From positions 1 to 27,075 of IMG/VR virus record IMGVR_UViG_3300044846_003122: a stretch of DNA of 27,075 bases. One strand, 5' to 3'. This DNA comes from a virus. This document shows positions 7,133 through 14,986 of this stretch, one piece after another (the first letter of the stretch is position 1; each line of letters starts with the position of its first letter). A program made the position numbers and the translations under genes. The notes under the pieces were generated by a model that made no database searches, was not told the DNA's origin, and saw only the letters and a program-made list of their open reading frames with translations.

Positions 7133-7228
7133 GGGGTGGTGGACGAGTGGTTTAAGTCTGACCTTGGATAAGCGGGGGTGTGGTCCAAGCCATGCCGACG
7201 CACGCCGGTTCGAATCCGGCTCACCCCA
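7133..7228 (+). tRNA. tRNA-like gene, class II (Ser-like) with irregular anticodon arm
   Basis: A 7-bp acceptor stem GGGGTGG (7133-7139) pairs with TCACCCC (7221-7227), followed by discriminator A7228; the pairing extends outward by TT/AA. The T arm is perfect: GCCGG, loop TTCGAAT, CCGGC (7204-7220). The D arm GAC...GTC (7142-7158) has the Ser-type loop GAGTGGTTTAA. The middle does not give a normal 5+7+5 anticodon arm. The options are GACC/GGTC (7160-7163/7182-7185) with an 18-nt loop containing GGA, or CTTGGA/TCCAAG (7163-7168/7184-7189) with a 15-nt loop. The total of 96 nt would fall to 85 if about 11 nt in the loop were an insertion. CCA is not encoded. The anticodon is unassigned. Confidence 0.55.
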
Positions 7229-7362
7229 AAACGAATACCCACTGCCGCCTCGTCAGAGCGGACTCCGGATCAGTCACCGGATATTTTCCTCCGAATGAGG
7301 AGAAGGGCACCGGTGGGTGTCCTAGCCTTATGGCAGCCCACCACAAAGCAGAAACAAGAACC

Positions 7363-8043
7363 ATGAGCTCCAAAACGGAAGCAGTTGAAGTGGTTGCGGC
7401 CCCCGCAACCGAAGCCCCGCAGAACACCGCCGTCGCCGCTCGCCCGAGCACCGGCATGGCGTTCGTCGCTGACGACATCGAGATCCCACGTCTCAACGTC
7501 GTGCAGAAGATGAGCACCATCGAAGGCCCCATCGGCTCGGTGACCATCGACAAGGAAGAAGTCCTGCTGCAAGCCGAGCAGAAGACCCACGTCGTGGTGA
7601 TCAGCGCCGTCAAGAAGTGGAAGGAAGACGTCCCCTACGACGACGATGTGATCCCGAAGATCGCGCTCACCCAAGCCGACGCTGACCGCATTGCTGCGGA
7701 AAGCAGCTACGAGGTGACCGAGTTCGCCGAGATCATCATCCTGATCCCTCAGTTTGAGGGTGCCGACGAGTCGCTGTTCCCCTACCCGATTGGTGACAAG
7801 AACTACCAGCTCGGCCGCATCACGGTCCAGAAGGACGCATACCGCTTGACCTACAAGCGCCTGTTCACCTTCCAGACCTTCAACCCCAACAGTTCCGTGG
7901 CTGCCCGCCAGTGGTTCTTCGGGACTGAGCTGATGTCCAAGGGCAAATACACTTGGTATGTCCCGACCCTCTCCGTCTCGCCGGAAGCTACTCCGGAAGC
8001 GGTGCTGGAATTTGTCAACAGCCTGACAGGAGGTGCTCGATGA
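7363..8043 (+). CDS. Conserved phage replication-module protein, possible ssDNA-binding role
   Basis: 226 residues from the ATG at 7363; ATG 7330 is an in-frame alternative, and a start at 7180 would sit inside the tRNA-like gene. An Ala/Pro-rich tail of about 30 residues leads to IEIPRLNVVQKMS and a beta-rich domain. Further conserved-looking blocks are KKWKEDVPYDDD, GDKNYQLGRITVQKDAYR and SKGKYTWYVPTLS. I recall this pattern from environmental phages, where it has no assigned activity. Its place between a Cas4-like nuclease and PolA is where an SSB usually lies, hence the tentative role. Its TGA overlaps the next ATG. The 134-bp leader between the tRNA-like gene and this start can form several short hairpins. 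Confidence 0.6.
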   Translation: MSSKTEAVEVVAAPATEAPQNTAVAARPSTGMAFVADDIEIPRLNVVQKMSTIEGPIGSVTIDKEEVLLQAEQKTHVVVISAVKKWKEDVPYDDDVIPKIALTQADADRIAAESSYEVTEFAEIIILIPQFEGADESLFPYPIGDKNYQLGRITVQKDAYRLTYKRLFTFQTFNPNSSVAARQWFFGTELMSKGKYTWYVPTLSVSPEATPEAVLEFVNSLTGGAR

Positions 8044-8261
8044 ACCCAATCGACGTGCTGACCAAGGAAGCCGAAGGCATGCGCGCGGCCCTCGTCGAAA
8101 TCGACCACAACCTGCTGCAAGCACAAGTGCAGCGGGCCAACCTGAGCGTCCTGCTTGGTGCGGTCGAGAAGGAGATTGCCCGACTCCAAGAGGAGCCAGT
8201 TCAACTTGAGCTGGATCTTGGTGACAAGGTGGTCTCGTTCCCGACCCCGATTGCCAACTGA
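8040..8261 (+). CDS. Small coiled-coil protein
   Basis: 73 residues from the ATG overlapping the preceding TGA, with a clear Shine-Dalgarno sequence (AGGAGG at 8029-8034). Residues about 8-52 are one amphipathic helix with Leu/Ile spacing suited to a coiled coil, ending in VEKEIARLQEE. The last 20 residues are a short beta/Pro tail. No family is recognised. It is the last gene before an intrinsic terminator, so it closes the nuclease-SSB-like transcription unit. Confidence 0.6.
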   Translation: MNPIDVLTKEAEGMRAALVEIDHNLLQAQVQRANLSVLLGAVEKEIARLQEEPVQLELDLGDKVVSFPTPIAN

Positions 8262-8270
8262 TGAACCCTG

Positions 8271-8316
8271 AGCCCCGCGCTCCCTCTGCATAAGGGGGTG
8301 CGGGGCTTCTTCTTGC
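8271..8316 (+). terminator. Intrinsic terminator before DNA polymerase gene
   Basis: AGCCCCGC (8271-8278) pairs with GCGGGGCT (8300-8307), with further pairing of CTCCC to GGGGG inside. The stem is followed by TCTTCTT. It lies in the gap between the coiled-coil gene and the polymerase start at 8338 and fits rho-independent termination or attenuation on the plus strand. Confidence 0.8.
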
Positions 8317-8337
8317 CTTCCGCTAAAAAACAGAATT

Positions 8338-10116
8338 ATGAGAATTACATACGCAGCAGACTTTGAGTCCTATTATGACGCCGATTGCTCCATCAAAACC
8401 CTCGGCGCTCGGGGCTACTTCTCGCACCCAAACTTTGACGCCTACTTAGTGACCATCGTCGGGGATGACGGCTCATCCTTCGCCGGGCACCCGCGAGACT
8501 TTGACTGGACCCTCTTCAATGGTGCCGTCGTCCTCTCCCACAACGCTTCTTTCGACGAATCCCTCTACCTCTACGGTGTGGAGCAGGGGTGGTATCCTGC
8601 ATGCCAACCCGCCGAGTGGCACTGCACTGCCGACATGGCTGCGTTCCTCGGACTGCCCCGATCCCTCAAGGGGGCGGCCGCTTCCGTGTTTGATCTCACC
8701 GTCGACAAGAACGTCCGCGACAACATGAAGGGCAAGCGGTGGGAGTCCATGACCCCGGAGTTCCGTGAGGAGGTGATCAACTACGCGATCAAGGACTCCG
8801 AGCTCTGCCTTCAGCTCTGGCAATCCCTCGGCGAGAAATGGCCCGAGCGGGAGCGCCAGATCAGCGCGATGAACCGCCGAGTGGGCCAGCGCGGCCTGCC
8901 GATGGACACTGATCTGCTGAAGCGTAATCTGGAGCACATCAAAACGGAACTGTTCAACGCGGAGCAGGCGATCCCGTGGACGAAGGACTACACGCCCTTG
9001 TCCCGCAAAGCCTTCAACCAGCAGTGCCGCCAGCAGGGAATCACCCCGCCGTCGTCGCTCGCCCAAGACAGCGAGGAGGCGGACAAGTGGTTTGCCGAGC
9101 ACCAGCAAGCCTGCCCTTGGGCCCGTGCCGTGCAGAACTACCGGCGCATCAACTCCTTCATGCGCAAGCTCGAAGCCTTCGACGCTGGCACGATGCCTGA
9201 CGGTCGCTACTACGGCGGCCTGATGTATTGCGGAGCCAACCCGACCGCTCGCTTTTCCGGCTCCGGCGGGAACCTCAACCTGCAGAACCTTCCCCGCGAG
9301 GAAACCTTCGGCGTCAACTTCCGGCACATGGTCCGCCCACGCGAAGGTCGCAAGCTCGTCGTGGTTGACCTCGCCCAGATCGAAGTGCGCACCCTCTTCT
9401 GGTGGGCCAAAGACCAGAAGGGTCTGGACATGATCCGGGAATCCCCCGACATCTACGAGGTGATCGCCATCATTCTCGGGATGCACGATCCGGCGAACGG
9501 CCAGCTCAGAGACAACAAGCCGCTCCGGCAGAAGGTCAAGGCGATGGCTCTCGGCTGCCAGTTCGGTCTCGGCCCTGATGGGTTTGCCGCCTACAGCGGG
9601 ATGACCTTGGACGAAGCCACGGATGCCGTGAACCTCTACCAGAGCCGGATGCGCACCATCGTCAAGTTCTGGGGTGAGCTCAAGGAGGACATGATCATGT
9701 CGTCATCCCTCGGGGAGAAGCTTCAGATTGACTTGCCTTCGGGTCGGTCGATGGATTATGGCACCCCCCGTAAGATGAAGACCGTGTCGAGCACCGGAAA
9801 GATGCGCTTCGCGCACGTCGGCAAAATGGTCCGCAACGGCCAGCTTCGCGACTTCCGGCTGTGGCACGGGCTACTGGCGGAGAACTGCGCACAGGGGCTG
9901 GCCCGAGACATCTTCTCGGAGATGCTCCTGCGCATCGACAAGGCGGGCCACGAGATCATCCTGCACGTGCATGACGAAGTGGTGATTGAATGCGATGCTG
10001 ACAAAGCAGAAAACGTGCTCGCCGAAGTGATCAAGATCATGTCTACTCCTCCTGCTTGGATTCCCGACATCCCGCTCGCGGCTGAAGGCCACGTGCTCGA
10101 CTGCTACTCCAAGTGA
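8338..10116 (+). CDS. DNA polymerase, family A, with 3'-5' exonuclease
   Basis: 592 residues, a compact phage PolA without a 5'-3' nuclease. The DnaQ-like exonuclease has DFE (Asp8, Glu10), HNASFD (Asp73) and YAIKD (Asp153). Polymerase motif A is VVDLAQIEVR with catalytic Asp344, and motif C is HVHDE (545-547). The O-helix reads RQKVKAMALGCQFG: Arg397 and Lys401 match E. coli R754/K758, while the positions of F762 and Y766 hold Leu405 and Phe409. Leu at 762 is a known natural variant in phage polymerases, linked in the viral-ecology literature to slower, more accurate synthesis and often to temperate phages. The start is AATTATG with no SD, just after a terminator. It is the replicative polymerase, with the primase-helicase following 13 bp later. 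Confidence 0.93.
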   Translation: MRITYAADFESYYDADCSIKTLGARGYFSHPNFDAYLVTIVGDDGSSFAGHPRDFDWTLFNGAVVLSHNASFDESLYLYGVEQGWYPACQPAEWHCTADMAAFLGLPRSLKGAAASVFDLTVDKNVRDNMKGKRWESMTPEFREEVINYAIKDSELCLQLWQSLGEKWPERERQISAMNRRVGQRGLPMDTDLLKRNLEHIKTELFNAEQAIPWTKDYTPLSRKAFNQQCRQQGITPPSSLAQDSEEADKWFAEHQQACPWARAVQNYRRINSFMRKLEAFDAGTMPDGRYYGGLMYCGANPTARFSGSGGNLNLQNLPREETFGVNFRHMVRPREGRKLVVVDLAQIEVRTLFWWAKDQKGLDMIRESPDIYEVIAIILGMHDPANGQLRDNKPLRQKVKAMALGCQFGLGPDGFAAYSGMTLDEATDAVNLYQSRMRTIVKFWGELKEDMIMSSSLGEKLQIDLPSGRSMDYGTPRKMKTVSSTGKMRFAHVGKMVRNGQLRDFRLWHGLLAENCAQGLARDIFSEMLLRIDKAGHEIILHVHDEVVIECDADKAENVLAEVIKIMSTPPAWIPDIPLAAEGHVLDCYSK

Positions 10117-10129
10117 AATTCTACGCAAA

Positions 10130-12289
10130 ATGAAATACCGCAGCATCAAGAACCTCCGCGCTACGGCCGTAACCGTCACCGACGGACCGCCCGTGGCAGT
10201 CAACCCCGTCCCCACATTCCCCAACAAGCCCGCCTACCGAGCGTGGTGTGCCGACGCTTCGACGGACCACGTATTCTACACCCTCGCCGAGGGGGACAAC
10301 CCTTCGGCCCGCATCGCGGAAGAGAACCCCGTCAACAAAATCCACGGGTTCATCGCCGACTACGATGCGCCGGTCGAATGGGATCGCGTTGACCAGCTGG
10401 TGAAGGATCGCGGCAACGGGGCCCCTGCGCCAACTTGGCGCACCCGAACCCAGTCGGGGTATGCCCGACTGATCTGGGAATTCGAAGAACCGCTCCCGCT
10501 CTCCCCGCAGCTGGCCGAGCCATTCCTCAAGCGTCTGTCGGACATGCTCCAAGCATCCAGACTCCTTGGCGGGTTTGACCGCACCAGCCTCAAGCCGAGC
10601 CAGCACTTCGAACTCGGAACCGAGTGGGTCCGAATGGGAGACCCGCTTCCGGAAACCGCGACGCATCCGATCCTGCTCAAGGCTTCAAGTGACGTGGTTA
10701 TCCGGTCGGAGGACACAAACATCCCCATCGACGACGTCGCAGCCGAAGTCCTCAAGCGGTTCCCGAACCGCTGGAACGGGGAGTTCACTGTCGGGGCTCG
10801 TGGTCCCCTATTCTGGATCGACGACGGCATTGATCGTGAAGGGTGCCAGATTCGGGAAGACGGGATGGTCTGCTACTCGGATCGTGCCGGTAAGGGTTTC
10901 GTCTCTTGGCGTGAGATTCTCGGCAAGAAATTCGTCGAGCAGTATGAGGAGAAGAAGCTCGGTTCGCTGATCGGCCAATACTGGTTCAGCGGCAAGAGCC
11001 ACTACAAGCTACTCAACGGCGGGCCGATGGCGATCCCGAAGGAGCAGCTCGTCTTGGAGCTGCGACGAATGGGGTTCAGCCCGAAGCCGAAGAAGGGACA
11101 GGCGCTCTCCGAAGTGGAGCAGGCCTTGCTCTACATCAGCAACGACTGCCGCGTGGACGAAGTCGCTCCCGTGGTCTTCTCGAAGGACCGAGTGGTCGAC
11201 TTCAACGGCAAGAAGATCCTCAACAACTGCAAGGCGATCCCCGTGCAACCTGCTGAGAATGGGGACATTACGAACTGGCCGTGGCTGAACTCTTTCATCT
11301 CCCCGTTCTTCGCGGAGGATGACGAAGGCAACCCGACGCTCCCCTACTTCCTCGCTTGGTTCCAGCGGATCTACCTCGCTGCAATCAACTCCCGTCTGGA
11401 TCAGGGACAGCTGCTGATCCTGCTGGGACCGACAGGGCACGGTAAGTCCTTCTTGACAAACCAGATTGTGGCGGGAGCCCTTGGCGGTTTGGCTGACGCA
11501 AGTGACTACCTCTCGGGTAAGACGAACTTCAACCGCGACCTCTGCGGCGCGGCCGCGTGGGTCATCGACGACTCCACGGCAGCGGCCACCTACTCGGACC
11601 AGCGGAAATTCGTCGAGCTCACCAAGCGATGCGTGGCCAACCCACGGCTCGAATACCAAGCCAAGTATGCGGACACCATCCCGCTCCCTTGGGCCGGTCG
11701 AGTCATGATGTCCCTGAACATCGACGCCAACTCACTCGCCGCCCTGCCGACCCTTGACAGCAGCAACCGCGACAAGGTGATCGCCCTTCGGGTCAACGGG
11801 AAGTTCCGCATGAAGTTCGGGACCAACGAGCAGAACGAAGCGCGGGTCCGCAAGGAACTGCCCTTCTTCCTGAAGTGGCTCGTCGACTGGAAACCGCCCG
11901 CCCATGTTGCGGACTCCAGCCGGTTCGGTGTCGCCACCTACATCGACTCCTTCGTGGAAGCCGCCGCCTACGACAACTCCAGCCGCAGCGCGATTGCCGA
12001 GATGATCGAGTTCTTCAGCAAGAAGGTTCGCGAGCATTCCGGCCTGACCAAGTGGCGCGGCACTCTGACCGAGTTCCAAGTTGTCCTCCACGACAGCAAC
12101 GGTGGTCGCTCCGTCGGCAACAGTGTCAACCTCGAATTCATCCGACGCGGGATGACGGTCATCGAGGAGGTGTGCCAGCACAACAAGCACATCCGCCCCG
12201 TGCGGAGCTTCGGTCGCGGCGGTGGTAAGATCTGGGAGATCGACCTCTCCCCCGACTTCGACATCGACCAGTCCGACGTCAACGAGTAA
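10130..12289 (+). CDS. Primase-helicase: AEP-like N-terminus plus SF3/D5-type ATPase
   Basis: 719 residues. The N-terminal third contains IADYDAP with the Asp-x-Asp pair (77, 79) and QSGYARLIWEFEEPL, a layout typical of archaeo-eukaryotic-type primase domains in phages. The C-terminal part has Walker A GPTGHGKS (433-440), Walker B WVIDD (477-481) and a sensor Asn in MMSLNID (530), as in SF3/D5-like helicases. The protein would prime and unwind at the fork for the polymerase encoded just upstream. The ATG context is GCAAAATGAAA with no SD. Its stop (12287-12289) overlaps the end of the convergent minus-strand nuclease gene by 11 bp. A linker of about 200 residues (roughly 200-400) is unassigned. 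Confidence 0.85.
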   Translation: MKYRSIKNLRATAVTVTDGPPVAVNPVPTFPNKPAYRAWCADASTDHVFYTLAEGDNPSARIAEENPVNKIHGFIADYDAPVEWDRVDQLVKDRGNGAPAPTWRTRTQSGYARLIWEFEEPLPLSPQLAEPFLKRLSDMLQASRLLGGFDRTSLKPSQHFELGTEWVRMGDPLPETATHPILLKASSDVVIRSEDTNIPIDDVAAEVLKRFPNRWNGEFTVGARGPLFWIDDGIDREGCQIREDGMVCYSDRAGKGFVSWREILGKKFVEQYEEKKLGSLIGQYWFSGKSHYKLLNGGPMAIPKEQLVLELRRMGFSPKPKKGQALSEVEQALLYISNDCRVDEVAPVVFSKDRVVDFNGKKILNNCKAIPVQPAENGDITNWPWLNSFISPFFAEDDEGNPTLPYFLAWFQRIYLAAINSRLDQGQLLILLGPTGHGKSFLTNQIVAGALGGLADASDYLSGKTNFNRDLCGAAAWVIDDSTAAATYSDQRKFVELTKRCVANPRLEYQAKYADTIPLPWAGRVMMSLNIDANSLAALPTLDSSNRDKVIALRVNGKFRMKFGTNEQNEARVRKELPFFLKWLVDWKPPAHVADSSRFGVATYIDSFVEAAAYDNSSRSAIAEMIEFFSKKVREHSGLTKWRGTLTEFQVVLHDSNGGRSVGNSVNLEFIRRGMTVIEEVCQHNKHIRPVRSFGRGGGKIWEIDLSPDFDIDQSDVNE

Positions 12290-12791
12290 TCGGCTCACGC
12301 GGGTCTCGTAGTTCCGAAATCGGGACTACGAACTCATCCGCCCGACAAAGCCTTCCATCCAATGGGTTCACAGAGCCCATGGGGTGGAAGGTTGCTTTTT
12401 GTGCAAACTCATCAGCAAACAGCCAACCGAGCGCCCACATCGTGGTCCGGTTAACATGCAGCCGCATGAAGTAGTAGACGTCGCACTTGGTGGCGAGCTT
12501 CTCCCGTTGGTCCTCCGCCGCGTAGACCCGCGCAACGAAGTGGGGTTTCGGGCGCACGGTTCCGGTTCCGGTTTTGACGTCAACGGTGAGACCGTTCTCC
12601 AGCTCGATGTCGTGGCTGAAGCGCCGATGACCGACCCGCTCGCCTCCGAGCAGCATGTGGGCCAGCGTCTCACCGGCAGCACCCGTGAGGTTCCCGACCC
12701 CTTTGGTCAGAGACCCCTCAAGGCGGCCGATTTGGCTCGCCTCCTCGTGAATGCGTTTCCGTGTGTTGGCATCTACTTTGATCTCAATCAC
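12279..12791 (-). CDS. PD-(D/E)XK-like nuclease, last gene of the minus-strand block
   Basis: The start is uncertain: GTG at 12791 (170 residues) or TTG at 12797. Both lie just after the preceding stop at 12805; the longer ATG frame from 13067 overlaps that gene and is unlikely. The core reads HDIELENGLTVDVKTGTG: an acidic residue, a beta strand and D-x-K, the signature of PD-(D/E)XK nucleases. A downstream amphipathic strand MWALGWLFADEF is also typical of small phage resolvase-like or restriction-type members. It begins with a basic helix (DANTRKRIHEEA). Its distal position after structural genes, facing the replication block, fits a DNA-processing role, but the substrate is unknown. Two hairpins lie within its coding sequence (12306-12331 and 12351-12391). 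Confidence 0.6.
   Translation of the reverse strand: MIEIKVDANTRKRIHEEASQIGRLEGSLTKGVGNLTGAAGETLAHMLLGGERVGHRRFSHDIELENGLTVDVKTGTGTVRPKPHFVARVYAAEDQREKLATKCDVYYFMRLHVNRTTMWALGWLFADEFAQKATFHPMGSVNPLDGRLCRADEFVVPISELRDPREPITR
12306..12331. terminator. Perfectly folding hairpin at convergent gene ends
   Basis: TCGTAGTTCC (12306-12315) pairs with GGGACTACGA (12322-12331) through 10 bp including one T-G pair, with loop GAAATC. It lies 17 bp after the primase-helicase stop and inside the 3' coding part of the minus-strand nuclease. No T-run follows it on either strand, so it may be an RNA 3'-end stabiliser rather than a terminator. Confidence 0.45.
12351..12401 (+). terminator. Intrinsic terminator for the replication operon, inside the antisense gene
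   Basis: A 16-bp stem (12351-12366 with 12376-12391; one mismatch, one T-G pair) with a 9-nt loop is followed on the plus strand by TTGCTTTTT. It is about 60 bp after the primase-helicase stop. The same bases encode the C-terminal part of the convergent nuclease, so the terminator is embedded in antisense coding sequence. Confidence 0.75.
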
Positions 12792-12804
12792 AGCAAGGGA
12801 GGGC

Positions 12805-13767
12805 TCAATACATGTTGGGCATGATGCTGCGGCCGCCAGTCCCGAACGGGTCGATGGACAGACGCGGCAAGGCAGAGCCAGCAGCGGAGGCGGCTTCTTC
12901 GTCGAGCAACTTGGTGCATCGCTGCCAGTGATACTCGGCTCGCTCAAGGTCAGCGTTGTCTTCCGCCATCCGGCCGAGCAGACCGTGCTTGAGCGCCCCG
13001 ATGTTCGAGACGTAGCAGATGTCGTCGTCATCCTCCAAGGGGCGGAACGCGCGCTTGCAAAGGACATGCACCGTGGTCTCCCCGTCGGTCGAACGGTTCA
13101 GGCGGAAGCGCCGGTAGCGAGTCGCACCTCCATTCGGGCCAACCGTAGCAATCGTGGTGTCGGCATCCTCCGCTGTGGTCCGGATGTCGAACGCGGCGGT
13201 CAAGCCGTTGAACTGGATCGAATGGATGTTGGTCACAGCGACCGGTTCCTCGTCGGAGTCAAAGAACTGGAAGGTGTCTGGTGGGAGTGTAGCTGAACTA
13301 GAGCGGAAAACCTTCTCCCCGTTTGACGCAACAACGGTGATGGAGCTTCCGTCAGTGCCGGGGTTCCATGGCTCGTATCGGTGATCCGAAGCGGCGGGTG
13401 CGACGTATAGGGAGAAGACCCCAGCCTCCGGGAGTTGTCGCAGGGTGGGCCAATAGCCCGCGTCGATCAGACCCCAAGAGAGATCGCCCGTATCGTAGGA
13501 GGTGCCAACCGATTTGAAGTCGTGCCAGAGAGCACGAGCCGGAACCGGGGACCCGTTGACCAGCGTGTGCAAGATAGCGTCGGCATCGTCAGGCAGGGTG
13601 ACGTGCGAATCAACCACCGGTAGGCTATACTGCACGGTGAGGTCGCGGTAGGTTCCCGTGCTGTAAATACGGGACAGCACCTGATTGATGCTCGCAAGGA
13701 AACTGCCGCCCGGCTCGATGTATTCACCGAGGACGTTGCGGAGCTGGTTGGTGGTCAGGGCTGGCAT
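12805..13767 (-). CDS. Structural protein, possible head-tail adaptor (gp11-like)
   Basis: 320 residues. The N-terminus (LRNVLGEYIEPGGSFLASINQVLSRIYSTGTYRDL) and the pattern YSLPVVDSHVTLPDDADAIL recall environmental phage proteins placed at the head-tail junction. The C-terminal helix ALKHGLLGRMAEDNADLERAEYHWQRCTKLLDEE resembles the helical part of T7 gp11-type tail tubular or gatekeeper proteins. At 320 residues it is longer than T7 gp11 (about 200), because of a central beta-rich insertion. A TAGTAT-type promoter lies immediately upstream, with the -10 only six bases before the ATG, so the transcript may be leaderless. The adaptor role is an inference; a virion component is more certain. 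Confidence 0.6.
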   Translation of the reverse strand: MPALTTNQLRNVLGEYIEPGGSFLASINQVLSRIYSTGTYRDLTVQYSLPVVDSHVTLPDDADAILHTLVNGSPVPARALWHDFKSVGTSYDTGDLSWGLIDAGYWPTLRQLPEAGVFSLYVAPAASDHRYEPWNPGTDGSSITVVASNGEKVFRSSSATLPPDTFQFFDSDEEPVAVTNIHSIQFNGLTAAFDIRTTAEDADTTIATVGPNGGATRYRRFRLNRSTDGETTVHVLCKRAFRPLEDDDDICYVSNIGALKHGLLGRMAEDNADLERAEYHWQRCTKLLDEEAASAAGSALPRLSIDPFGTGGRSIMPNMY

Positions 13768-13773
13768 GGGTGG

Positions 13774-13802
13774 ATACTATCGGGTTTCCGGTCAAAGCTC
13801 AA
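13774..13802 (-). promoter_or_regulatory. Sigma70-type promoter, possibly giving a leaderless mRNA
   Basis: On the minus strand, TTGAGC (13797-13802), a 17-bp spacer and TAGTAT (13774-13779). Six bases separate the -10 from the ATG at 13767, which would place +1 at or next to the start codon. Confidence 0.55.
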
Positions 13803-13814
13803 TGGCAAAAAACA

Positions 13815-13940
13815 TCACGCCTTCTTGATCTTCACGGCTCCGGTGTGCAGCTCCTTCTTGAGCTTCTGCTGCTGTTTCGGCTCAAGCGGGGATACCTTGG
13901 ACAGCAGGTAGGCTACCTGCTTCTGGGTTTTGGTTTTCAT
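13815..13940 (-). CDS. Small basic protein, 41 residues
   Basis: This reading frame is below usual length limits. It reads MKTKTQKQVAYLLSKVSPLE, then a Gln/Lys-rich helix and HTGAVKIKKA. The ATG (13938-13940) overlaps the TGA of the upstream gene (13937-13939), the ATGA arrangement used across this genome. The pattern (VAYLLSKxSPLxxxQxxKLKKELxxGxVKI) looks like a family of tiny phage proteins found among virion genes. I recall the pattern but no function. The basic charge could fit nucleic-acid or chaperone-like binding, which is speculative. Confidence 0.65.
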   Translation of the reverse strand: MKTKTQKQVAYLLSKVSPLEPKQQQKLKKELHTGAVKIKKA

Positions 13941-14983
13941 GGTGGGGTGTAGGGTCCGTGACTCAGGATAAAGGAGACGGTGTTGGCGAGCTCAGGTGGT
14001 CCGGCGGGGTTGCCAAGAGTAGCCCACCCACGATCAAAGGTGGTAGTGCCAGTAGCGGTGGACAAGAGAGTGTGCCCACTCAGTGGGATCAAGAACACAG
14101 CCCCCTGAACGGTGTCCTCATCTGGGAAGCGGTCGTGCAAGTCTACCCGACGCCATCCGCCGAAGAGCTGTTTGTTGTCGTCCCGAAAACTCTCCTGACC
14201 AAGAAGAGCCCCAGTTGGGAGGGTTACGACTTGGGTGAGGTCTGTGCTGAATTCAACCGCCCCTGTAGGCTGGGGGGTCTCGGAGAAGCTGAACGCCACA
14301 ATGGGCAGTTCTACGGCAGCGATGGAAGGCCTACCTGAATAGGTCCCAAGGGAATACTCCACGAGAGTCAGCGTTTTGAGGCCTGCTGCATAGTCGGAAG
14401 AGTAGACTACGTTGGGTAGGAAGTTGCCCGCAAAGAAATCAAAGATGCTGTCATCAAAAGTGGTGCCATCCCTTTTGTCCTCAAGAGCGGTAGTTAGCTC
14501 CTCGTCGGTAATCGGATCGGACCATTCGGTCACTTCTGTTTTTGTTCCACTCCAAACACCCGTGGCTTGGCTGACGTAAGTGGTGGCGGTCTCAGTCTCA
14601 GTGAAAGTCGGAGAACCGAACGTAGGGTTGGTCGTCAGCGGCGGGGTCCATACTTCTGGGGTGTCCTCGATTTCCGGTGGGTCCTCCGTGTCCAACACAG
14701 TGTCGTTATTGGCGGTCACGCTGGAGGACCACCCGCGAGTGTAGGTTTCGGTGTGGATCGCTGGGGTGACAGTGTAGGTCGTGTCGGGTGTTGGGGATGG
14801 GTTGTCCTTCTTCATCCCTACGTAGGATGTGGTGATGGTGAGCTTCTTGTAGTAGGTGAACTCCCCCTCCCACTCCCTTACGAACCCGTTAGTGAAAATC
14901 GAAACAATCATGCTGCGATAGCGAATGCAGCCCACCGACGTAGGTATGGGCTTGGGGTAGTTGGGCTGGATCATGATCCCCAT
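13937..14983 (-). CDS. Thr-rich probable virion protein
   Basis: 348 residues, no recognised family. Threonine and short beta-strand patterns dominate (e.g. TFTETETATTYVSQATGVWS), with few charged helices except one acidic segment (DEELTTALEDKRDG, mid-protein). This composition is typical of surface beta-structural phage proteins. The start is MGIMIQ at 14983, three bases after the stop of the upstream gene; the Met at residue 4 is an alternative. The stop overlaps the ATG of the 41-residue gene. A tail or fibre-associated role is an inference from composition and location. Confidence 0.6.
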   Translation of the reverse strand: MGIMIQPNYPKPIPTSVGCIRYRSMIVSIFTNGFVREWEGEFTYYKKLTITTSYVGMKKDNPSPTPDTTYTVTPAIHTETYTRGWSSSVTANNDTVLDTEDPPEIEDTPEVWTPPLTTNPTFGSPTFTETETATTYVSQATGVWSGTKTEVTEWSDPITDEELTTALEDKRDGTTFDDSIFDFFAGNFLPNVVYSSDYAAGLKTLTLVEYSLGTYSGRPSIAAVELPIVAFSFSETPQPTGAVEFSTDLTQVVTLPTGALLGQESFRDDNKQLFGGWRRVDLHDRFPDEDTVQGAVFLIPLSGHTLLSTATGTTTFDRGWATLGNPAGPPELANTVSFILSHGPYTPP

Positions 14984-14986
14984 GGC

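Noticed and set aside
7180-7362. N-terminal extension of the SSB-like gene to an ATG at 7180
   Set aside because: It would run through the tRNA-like gene; the ATG at 7363 begins the protein-like part.
8313-8341. Promoter between the terminator and the polymerase gene
   Set aside because: TTGCCT has no acceptable -10 at the right distance.
12792-13067. Longer N-terminus for the PD-(D/E)XK gene
   Set aside because: It would overlap the gp11-like gene over its whole C-terminal part in another frame, and the sequence there is Ser/Pro/Thr antisense-like filler.
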